Source of the DNA: JAZDLR01 sp964540995
Lineage (GTDB): Bacteria; Patescibacteriota; Patescibacteriia; UBA1558; 2-01-FULL-52-15
Reading direction: 5' to 3'
Length of the DNA stretch: 64,000 bases
NCBI GenBank assembly: GCA_964540995.1
Contig: CAZIOU010000002.1
Coordinates: 1 to 64,000, forward strand
A model generated the notes under the pieces. That model ran no database searches and was not told the DNA's origin. It saw nothing but the letters and a program-made list of their open reading frames with translations. The position numbers were made by a program, and so were the translations under genes. Below, in pieces: positions 57,090-64,000 of this stretch. Positions within the stretch are counted from its first letter, which is position 1. The number at the start of each line of letters is the position of its first letter.

Positions 57090-60000
57090 TTAGGATTGTG
57101 GTTTCTTAATCTGAATCATCGAGTCATTGCTTGAGCCATAGAATATATAGCCTGCCTGATTACCTGCCGGCCCAGTACAACCCTGCCCCACCGGTCCCCA
57201 AGCAGTATTAGAACACCAACCCCAGTTATCCTGCACCCTGGCTCGTGGCCTATAACAGGCATAGCCAGCCGGACAACCGGAGATACCCGACGATGCGCCG
57301 TCAAAAGCTACATTATACTGATAGACATGGAAGTAGCTACGAATAGTCGGGTCACAGCCTTGTGATGTACCGGCAAAATCCATCGTCGTCTGGAAAGCTG
57401 GATTGGATACATTGGGACGGATTATTTGCGTCGGATCACAGACAGACCAATTATTTTTATAATAACCGACATTGGCCTGACGCGATCCATCACCCCAATC
57501 AACTTCAATCGAACGCAATGGCATACGATCCTTATAAGCTGAAGCGTAGAAGGAAACCGTAGCCAACATAGTTGGACTTTGGTTCTCGATGATCGGACCA
57601 GAAGATTTATCATTGACCAAGAAATTACTGGTAGGGCCGAGATCGCAGGTTATGCTAGAAGCAGAGCAAACTGGTTGCGCAATAATCGGACCGAAGTCTG
57701 CCTGTGCATAGCGACTTGATCTCGATGCAGCTGCTATCTGATCCTTCTGACTTTGCGGAATAGTCGTTCCATTGGCATTACGTACGGCAAAACTTTGTGA
57801 CATACTAGCATCAAGTGGTAGCGCCTTTTCATCAATAGCCTGCGTCGAACCAGCTATACAGGTTGGATCGGTGTCAGGGTTACATAACGGCTGATACGAA
57901 TCTCGTATAGGCGTACAATAAGGTCGCTTGTCATTTCCGCCGTTAATAGAAACCTCTACTTGATTCGCGTATTTACAGATTGCATCGGGCGCTTGGCAAA
58001 TTTCATTACCAGCATTTAGTCTCTGTCCTAGATTATTGGTTATAGCTGTTGCACAGCTCTGAACTCTCGTTAGTTGGTTAACTCCCGTTGTCGAAGTATC
58101 CGAGAAGTCCACACCAACACAGTACTGACCCTGTGCCGGAGCGCAGAAAGTCTTGGAATCATAAGCCTCGGCCAAAGCATCGCAATCATCGAATGAATGC
58201 GTACAGCTGATAACAGTGCACTTAGAGGCATCACGTGAGGAACAACAACGCTGTGCTTGCATATTACAAGTTAAAGACTCACGGACCTGACACTGACTGC
58301 GGGCATCAACCTGAGGACGCTCACAGCTTGTCTGACCACAGGTAGCATTGGCCGGACAATCACTATCAGAAATACACAGCGCCTGATCCGATGAAGTGCA
58401 CCGTTTGGCACATTGACCTTGACCAGTGGTACAGACAGCACAGCTTATCTCACTGGGTGATATAAGCTGATAGCAACCACCCGTAGTTAGATCCACTTGC
58501 CAGCCAGCCGGACAAGAGCTGCAAGATGTAGCAGTGCCCCAAGCGGAATTGATACAGGTATTGGAAATCGTCTGACAGACATTACTCTTACTCTGATCAG
58601 TTGGATTATTACGATCATAACGCAAGGTGCACTCACCGTTAATGCTGCCAGTAGCACCACAACGATTACCACCGAAGGGTCCGCCACTACATACCGGATA
58701 AGCGCAGGACTCGCCAGCTTCAAAACGATAAATTCCAAATAATTTTTGGTAAATCTGCTTCAAGCGGTTAACACCTGTAACATACCATTCTTTAGTTTCT
58801 ATGCTAGCCGAAGGAGAATCGCCAAATGAGGGATGAGTCCAACCCTTAATATAGAGGTCGCTCTTACTATCTGACAAGAGTCGGCAATCTGCTTCGTCAT
58901 TGGCACAAGCATACGGACTACCCGCTCGCGGCACCACTCCCCGATCCTGCACCGACAGAGCGCCGAATTGTTGCGGTACAAATCCTGATCCCGGCACCGC
59001 AGCGCCAAATGGCGTGTCATCACGATCAAGGGTATAGCCTTGGCCAGCAGTCTTGAGGCTGACGACGAAAGGCTTGCCATCAGGACGATAATTGGCCCAG
59101 AAGGAATTGGTCTTAGCAGCATTATCTCCTCGCTCATTTACAGCTGCTGTGAGGTACGTACACAAGGAACGTGGCCAACTTTCTGCTTGTATGAAATCAC
59201 CGCGTGAGCCATCACAAGTACTGTTCGAGTTGGTACAAGAGAGATAGTCAGTGGACCCATTATATCGTCCTAAACAATGTTCTGAATATCCGATCCAAAC
59301 ATTATCATCTCTAACCCAACCCAATATGGTCGGATTATCAATACAGTTGGAAGTAATCTTATTGGTTACAGGATCTCGGTAAGCAGCGATAGGATATACA
59401 TCATGGGCGTCGCCAGTATTATCCTTCCATGGAAGTATTATATGTTCTTCATGAGTCCATTCACCACCCATTCCGCCATTAGTTGCATTAGAGCTTGATA
59501 AACTACCATCACGATTCATCTTGCTATAGTAATCACCAACATCCTTAAGCTTCATCGGGGCCGTCCTCCAATGATACCTGTCTTCCACGAGCTGCATTTC
59601 CGTGCAGTAGTAGACCGGAGCTTTGAAATTATAGCCAGCGTCTCGATTCTGATTGAAATAATCAATACCACCGATGGCGTTATCAACTGGCAACCAAGAA
59701 AGACAAGCGTACTCTGACGATGAGCCATTGATAGATGATGATAGATCAGGCTCTAGACAATAGCCACCCCAATTGAGGAAAATATCGCTGCGTGATAAGT
59801 AGGTTGGATTACCACCAGGACACTGATCAGAAATCGAAGACTTCGTGTCGCTGTTGGATTCAATGACAGTACACGACCTGCCATCAAGGTTACCACCCTG
59901 ACAGATACAAGAAGATATCTCTCCGCTACCCAAGGAAGCGTTGAGCGAATAGAATCGAGTAGCCCCGCCGGAACCATACTGTAATTTGTAATATCCCACT

Positions 60001-63000
60001 TCACAGGAAGCTACCGCGCTATCACAAATATTAGCTTGTTGAAAACCAAATTTGACTCGTCGTTGTTGACCAGTATTACTGGAAACGACGCTCTGCGGGA
60101 AAGGCGCTTCAGTTTCAGCAAATCCACGTGTGGTCGGCTTAATCACAAATGGCGAAGTCAGGTCAAATCGACTGCCATCGATGCCATTGACACACAACGG
60201 GCTACCGCTGACACCGAAGATGGCACCTGTTGATTGACCTTTGCCATCCAGCGTACCGCATTTCAATTGACCATAGTTAGTGGCTAATTGGTTACATTCA
60301 GCTGTAGTACAATTCTCGGCACGAACCAAACGGAAATCAGGATTGGCCGCATCAGGACCATTCTTAGCGGCATTAATACTGACATCAACCAAACGTAGGT
60401 GATCTACTGGATAGCGATTAAAGAGTGAGTAGCCAGAATAATCCAGAGCGTCATAGCGGACATCGCGCGTCGTATAAGCTGAATAATCAACTTTGGAGGT
60501 ACTCTCTGGTAACCAATGGGCACAGTTCAGACTGCCATTGTTGGAGCTATACTGGTCGCAGAGCGCTACTTCGGTACAGATCTGACGCTGTGAATTGGTC
60601 TGGGTATCGAAGATCTGCGAGCTCGTCTTACAGGTTAACCATTCGGCACACTGACGATCACGGGAGACCTTGATGATACGATTAGCGTCATTGGTACATG
60701 CTCGCAGGATCGGATCGGCCGAGCTCGGATCGCAGACTACCGGACTGACGCCTTTGCCATTGGCGCGTTCACTATAGAAATAAGTTAAGAAACTATTGTA
60801 TTGTTTTACTGGATCATTAGGATCACTGAAGAGGATACAGCCCTCATTCTTGCTTACTTGACCATTACAGGAACTATCATCAATAGACTTATTATTGAGA
60901 TAGAAATAGGACTGAGCCTTACGCAGACTTAGGTTGGAGAACTGCACTTCATTGGGCGTACTGTTGTTATCACAATCTCCTCCACTCGGACAATCCAGGG
61001 ACAAACGGAACGTTGGTTCACACATAACCAATTCATCGCCTTGTGAGGCAGATCCCAGATCGGCAGTAGCCGTCAGTGTCTGAACCGTTGATTTATCTTG
61101 TATGTCAGCACCAGCATAAAATTCAGTCAGATGATCACGACGATTACCGCGGGAGTCAGTAGTGTCATAGCCAATAGCTAGATTACAGGTGTAGCCACTG
61201 GCACATTGAGTGTTGCTACTACATGGCGTCTGGGTCATATCAGTAGCTGACTCACAGTAACCATCAGCCTTCTTATAACAAATTTCCTTGCCCGGACAAT
61301 CACTATCAGTGATACAAGTATTAGCATAATCGACGATGGTGCCGTATTGGCTGTTGCCGCTTTCTACTACCGTGGCACAATAATCTTTGTCGTACGGACT
61401 ATCCCAGAGACAGCGCATCACCACTTGAGCACTGGCTTTGCCTTGGGTGCCGACATTGAGATTCTTGACGGTGACATCAGCACTAATGGTATAGACGTCG
61501 GCGTTGTTGATCGGCTTAGCACCGAGGACATCTTTGGTAGTATTGAAGAAACGCTGGAAGATCAGAGCTAATCCATGCGGTTGTGATAATAAGGTTGCAG
61601 AGGCGGTCTGTGGATTAGCCACAAAGGTTTGATCGAGAGGCAAGGCGTTGCCACTAGACTGCCAGACTCCCCACTTGGCTTTGGGTCCTGTCGGATCGTT
61701 GAAAGTTGGATTGGATAAGAAATTATCTCCATTGGTAGCTTGTGTGTCGATGAATTCGGAGCACTGATTCTGTGAACCAGGACACAGGCCGGCGGAATTA
61801 TTGAATTGATTCTCGGCAGCAGTATAGATCTTATAGTCATCCAGTGGGGTGACATTGTCAGAATAACAGCCTACCGGTGACTTGCCGGCTTCCAAACTAT
61901 CAGTCTGGAACCAGCCCGTCTGAATGACGCCATTAATACTAACACCGTCTTTGTAGGTACACGTACGATTGCCTGGATCACTATAATAATGAGACACACC
62001 ATCACTGCCGGTATATTCCTGACAGTATAAACCCTCGTTCTTACACAGCTGATCACTATATTGATCAGGATCATTGATCTTGAATACCGTCTGATAGGAT
62101 CTGACGTAGCGTGGATCTTGCTCCGGCAAATTGCGGTTAATGTTGGGTTTGCCGAGCGCCTGACAACCTTGGTATTTCGGTTCGCAGAATTTCTTACTAT
62201 CGACTACGACGTATTCTAATGAATCTGCTGGTACGGTGACTTGTGACTTATCGCCAGCGTTAAATACTTGTTCATAAGGATAGTTGGAGTTTTGGGTATT
62301 GATCACTGCCTGACAACCAACCGCCTCCTGACGACAGATCTGGGAGAATGAGCGCAAAGCATAATTCTTGTTGTCGGTACCTTTGTACAACTGACAACCA
62401 AGGTTGGCACCAGCAAATGGCAGATCGCATGAGGCTGGTGTTTTCCAGCTATCACGGACCAAGAATAGATTAGAAACTGATTCTCGCAGAATGATGTTAT
62501 CGATGAAGGTACCGCTGGCACTAGGAACCAAGGTTAAATTGGCTGCTTCCGGATTGACCACTTGATCAATCAACAATGGTCCGACTTTATACAGTTGCCA
62601 ATCTCCAGCAGTAGCTACCGTAGTAACAGCAAATTGACATGGACCTTGACCACATTTAGTCTGCGTTCCATTAGTATCGCCGAGGTAAGCTCGTAATTCG
62701 GCTCCGTTCTGACTGGTCTTGAGCCAGAAGCTTAGATAATATTCCCGACCAGCAACCAACTGATTGCTCAAAGGATAGACTACGACTCCTGGTGCGGTGA
62801 CAGCTAAAGAATGACCGCCAGAACTTGCTGCTTCGCTCGATAAAGCGATTTTACCACTACCTTGGCCAGCCCATGGAGCATAGGTAGCGCGTCCTTCGAA
62901 CGTATCGTTGATAATCGTACGAACATTACTACTCTGATTACCACGGAATTCAGTACAACGTACATTGCTGGCGGAGCAACTGCGACTTTCGGACGCCAAG

Positions 63001-64000
63001 CCATTGTAGGTTTGATTACCGTCGCTGCGTCTGTAAGGATGACAATCATTGGAAGCGAAGATGACCTTGTCTTGGAGACGGAAATAGGATTGGCCGGCGG
63101 TATCGAAGAATTCTCGACAATTAGGGTTGGTAGCCATGTCAGCTGCGGTACAACTAGCCTGTGAAGCAGCAGTATCAGTACAAGTCGATCCACCATTAGC
63201 AATGGTGGTACACGGTCCTTGATCGGTCGCCAAATTACTCGGTAAAATCTGCCATGTCTTGACTTGGAAGCCACTAGTATCGCTACCTTCTAACGTATAG
63301 TAAGTAACTCCTTGGTCGGCTTTGACACATTGGCGTAGGAAACTAAAGTACTTCTTGCCCTCTCCTCCAGCCGCAACTTCATCAAGATTGGTAAACTCGC
63401 TGCAACCAACTTCGGTAGCCGGACAAGCCTTGGCTGTCTTGGCGATGAAATTAATTTGCTTGGCCGTTGCCGATGCGCCTTCGGCTAATTCAAAATTGGT
63501 CGGCAACTGTGCGTAGGTCTGATAGCCCACACATTCGGTCGGACAATAATCGTTCTGACTGATGACTCCGGGGATTACCGCATCACCATTGGTTGGGCTA
63601 TAGAGTGAACAGCCAACCTCCTGCGCCGTACATTGTGAACGCTGTCCCGATAAATAAACCGTTCCTGACTGGCCATACGTTGTGTAGGCAGTAGCACGAG
63701 TGCCAAATTCTACTTTGACGCCGTCGATAAATAACGAGCCACAAGAAACCTTGCTCTGTAATACGGCTAGAACTTGCGTATCAGGGACATCAACGCCAAA
63801 CGTATACGTCAACTGATATCGCTGCCAGCTATCGGTATAGCTGACGTCCACCGTACTGCCTGGCGCGGTGGCTGAAGAAATCGTCGCTTGAGTCTGACAG
63901 GCAGTAGTAGCTTTGGCGAACCAGGACAAAGTCATCGCTTTACCAGCAACTTGACCGCTTAAGGCCGAGGTCGACAAACTGCCATCACCACTTATTCTAA
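57090..64000 (-). CDS. Giant cysteine-rich exported protein (N-terminus beyond the right edge)
   Basis: The frame is open through the right edge; about 2300 residues of the C-terminal part are visible and no convincing start exists within (a TTG at 63977 is not one). It is loaded with cysteines in pairs. The motif C-x(2-6)-(V/N/R)-x-C-x-(E/Q)-(F/Y) recurs in the first third (AQEVGCSLY, ATEVGCSEF, ASNVRCTEF, QEAVGCQAV, NEGLYCQEY, SQNQCSEF), probably as repeated small domains. Jelly-roll-like segments follow (LKTSQNGAELRAYLGDTNGTQTKC..., FIDNIILRES). Later come EGF/DUF-like blocks (CITDSDCPGKEICYK, CISDSDCPANATCGQ) and, near the end, a PKD-like domain (LRSIEVDWGDGSRQ, near 57520). Probably displayed on the surface. 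It heads, or belongs to, an operon with the VirB6-like gene. Confidence 0.85.
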   Translation of the reverse strand, partial: RISGDGSLSTSALSGQVAGKAMTLSWFAKATTACQTQATISSATAPGSTVDVSYTDSWQRYQLTYTFGVDVPDTQVLAVLQSKVSCGSLFIDGVKVEFGTRATAYTTYGQSGTVYLSGQRSQCTAQEVGCSLYSPTNGDAVIPGVISQNDYCPTECVGYQTYAQLPTNFELAEGASATAKQINFIAKTAKACPATEVGCSEFTNLDEVAAGGEGKKYFSFLRQCVKADQGVTYYTLEGSDTSGFQVKTWQILPSNLATDQGPCTTIANGGSTCTDTAASQASCTAADMATNPNCREFFDTAGQSYFRLQDKVIFASNDCHPYRRSDGNQTYNGLASESRSCSASNVRCTEFRGNQSSNVRTIINDTFEGRATYAPWAGQGSGKIALSSEAASSGGHSLAVTAPGVVVYPLSNQLVAGREYYLSFWLKTSQNGAELRAYLGDTNGTQTKCGQGPCQFAVTTVATAGDWQLYKVGPLLIDQVVNPEAANLTLVPSASGTFIDNIILRESVSNLFLVRDSWKTPASCDLPFAGANLGCQLYKGTDNKNYALRSFSQICRQEAVGCQAVINTQNSNYPYEQVFNAGDKSQVTVPADSLEYVVVDSKKFCEPKYQGCQALGKPNINRNLPEQDPRYVRSYQTVFKINDPDQYSDQLCKNEGLYCQEYTGSDGVSHYYSDPGNRTCTYKDGVSINGVIQTGWFQTDSLEAGKSPVGCYSDNVTPLDDYKIYTAAENQFNNSAGLCPGSQNQCSEFIDTQATNGDNFLSNPTFNDPTGPKAKWGVWQSSGNALPLDQTFVANPQTASATLLSQPHGLALIFQRFFNTTKDVLGAKPINNADVYTISADVTVKNLNVGTQGKASAQVVMRCLWDSPYDKDYCATVVESGNSQYGTIVDYANTCITDSDCPGKEICYKKADGYCESATDMTQTPCSSNTQCASGYTCNLAIGYDTTDSRGNRRDHLTEFYAGADIQDKSTVQTLTATADLGSASQGDELVMCEPTFRLSLDCPSGGDCDNNSTPNEVQFSNLSLRKAQSYFYLNNKSIDDSSCNGQVSKNEGCILFSDPNDPVKQYNSFLTYFYSERANGKGVSPVVCDPSSADPILRACTNDANRIIKVSRDRQCAEWLTCKTSSQIFDTQTNSQRQICTEVALCDQYSSNNGSLNCAHWLPESTSKVDYSAYTTRDVRYDALDYSGYSLFNRYPVDHLRLVDVSINAAKNGPDAANPDFRLVRAENCTTAECNQLATNYGQLKCGTLDGKGQSTGAIFGVSGSPLCVNGIDGSRFDLTSPFVIKPTTRGFAETEAPFPQSVVSSNTGQQRRVKFGFQQANICDSAVASCEVGYYKLQYGSGGATRFYSLNASLGSGEISSCICQGGNLDGRSCTVIESNSDTKSSISDQCPGGNPTYLSRSDIFLNWGGYCLEPDLSSSINGSSSEYACLSWLPVDNAIGGIDYFNQNRDAGYNFKAPVYYCTEMQLVEDRYHWRTAPMKLKDVGDYYSKMNRDGSLSSSNATNGGMGGEWTHEEHIILPWKDNTGDAHDVYPIAAYRDPVTNKITSNCIDNPTILGWVRDDNVWIGYSEHCLGRYNGSTDYLSCTNSNSTCDGSRGDFIQAESWPRSLCTYLTAAVNERGDNAAKTNSFWANYRPDGKPFVVSLKTAGQGYTLDRDDTPFGAAVPGSGFVPQQFGALSVQDRGVVPRAGSPYACANDEADCRLLSDSKSDLYIKGWTHPSFGDSPSASIETKEWYVTGVNRLKQIYQKLFGIYRFEAGESCAYPVCSGGPFGGNRCGATGSINGECTLRYDRNNPTDQSKSNVCQTISNTCINSAWGTATSCSSCPAGWQVDLTTGGCYQLISPSEISCAVCTTGQGQCAKRCTSSDQALCISDSDCPANATCGQTSCERPQVDARSQCQVRESLTCNMQAQRCCSSRDASKCTVISCTHSFDDCDALAEAYDSKTFCAPAQGQYCVGVDFSDTSTTGVNQLTRVQSCATAITNNLGQRLNAGNEICQAPDAICKYANQVEVSINGGNDKRPYCTPIRDSYQPLCNPDTDPTCIAGSTQAIDEKALPLDASMSQSFAVRNANGTTIPQSQKDQIAAASRSSRYAQADFGPIIAQPVCSASSITCDLGPTSNFLVNDKSSGPIIENQSPTMLATVSFYASAYKDRMPLRSIEVDWGDGSRQANVGYYKNNWSVCDPTQIIRPNVSNPAFQTTMDFAGTSQGCDPTIRSYFHVYQYNVAFDGASSGISGCPAGYACYRPRARVQDNWGWCSNTAWGPVGQGCTGPAGNQAGYIFYGSSNDSMIQIKKPQS

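Noticed and set aside
62804..63274. 156-codon open frame on the minus strand
   Set aside because: Out-of-frame within the giant cysteine-rich protein, whose frame is continuous and rich in recognisable motifs.

Overview
The window looks like a piece of a Candidatus Patescibacteria (CPR) genome, probably metagenome-assembled: it has one run of Ns and a scrambled gene at that gap. Signs of this lineage are a secretin-less type IV pilus set, PrgI/TraC/VirB4-type secretion genes beside very large cysteine-rich exported proteins, LemA-HtpX, DUF5666-like proteins, very tight gene packing, and few Shine-Dalgarno sites. TGA acts as a stop in several ATGA start/stop overlaps, so the standard bacterial code applies. 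I cannot fix the class or order.

Layout. 1-570: start of an exported protein running off the left edge, then a repeat-rich, strongly foldable intergenic stretch. 570-2030: an M64-like secreted metallopeptidase bracketed by two copies of a 34-bp repeat, one abutting tRNA-Asp. 2086-5117: thiol-redox/lipoprotein operon (DsbA-like, DoxX, lipoprotein DsbA-like, Lgt, HIT). 5145-8869: gatA, gatC, ligA. 8881-23909: type IV pilus locus (a PilX-like cysteine-rich subunit, prepilins, PilD, major pilin with its own promoter and terminator, PilC, a PilT-like protein that has lost its catalytic residues, response regulator, PilB, a PilP-like protein, PilO, PilN, PilM), with two apparent passenger genes (DUF559 and S23-type four-helix). 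24003-33421: four exported modular proteins in tandem, three of which share repeated modules. 33507-40789 (plus strand): DUF5666-like proteins, LemA, HtpX, ClpC and a comF broken at the assembly gap. 40786-49679: glycosyltransferase and type IV secretion-like operon (pilin fused to a peptidase-like domain, DsbA-like, propeller protein, small membrane proteins, VirB4, TraC-N, PrgI). 49815-53122: RNA/DNA methyltransferase-like gene, then rpsF-ssb-rpsR-efp. 53246-64000: an unknown soluble protein, a VirB6/TrbL-like membrane protein, and the C-terminal 2300 residues of a giant cysteine-rich surface protein.

Together the window is dominated by a cell-surface programme. It contains a type IV pilus machine, a type IV secretion-like channel, large exported disulfide-rich or modular proteins that could be displayed, and three DsbA-family oxidoreductases plus DoxX that could fold them. 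No relaxase or VirD4 coupling protein is visible, so the secretion locus may serve surface assembly, DNA uptake or contact with a host cell rather than conjugation (inference). Promoters share an extended -10 of the form TG(G/C)TATAAT, and several sit exactly 6-7 nt from the ATG, implying leaderless mRNAs.

Repeats are a second theme. GC-rich palindromes and short degenerate repeats lie between genes and also inside reading frames (lgt, one prepilin leader, one pseudopilin), where they appear to have been inserted without breaking the frame.
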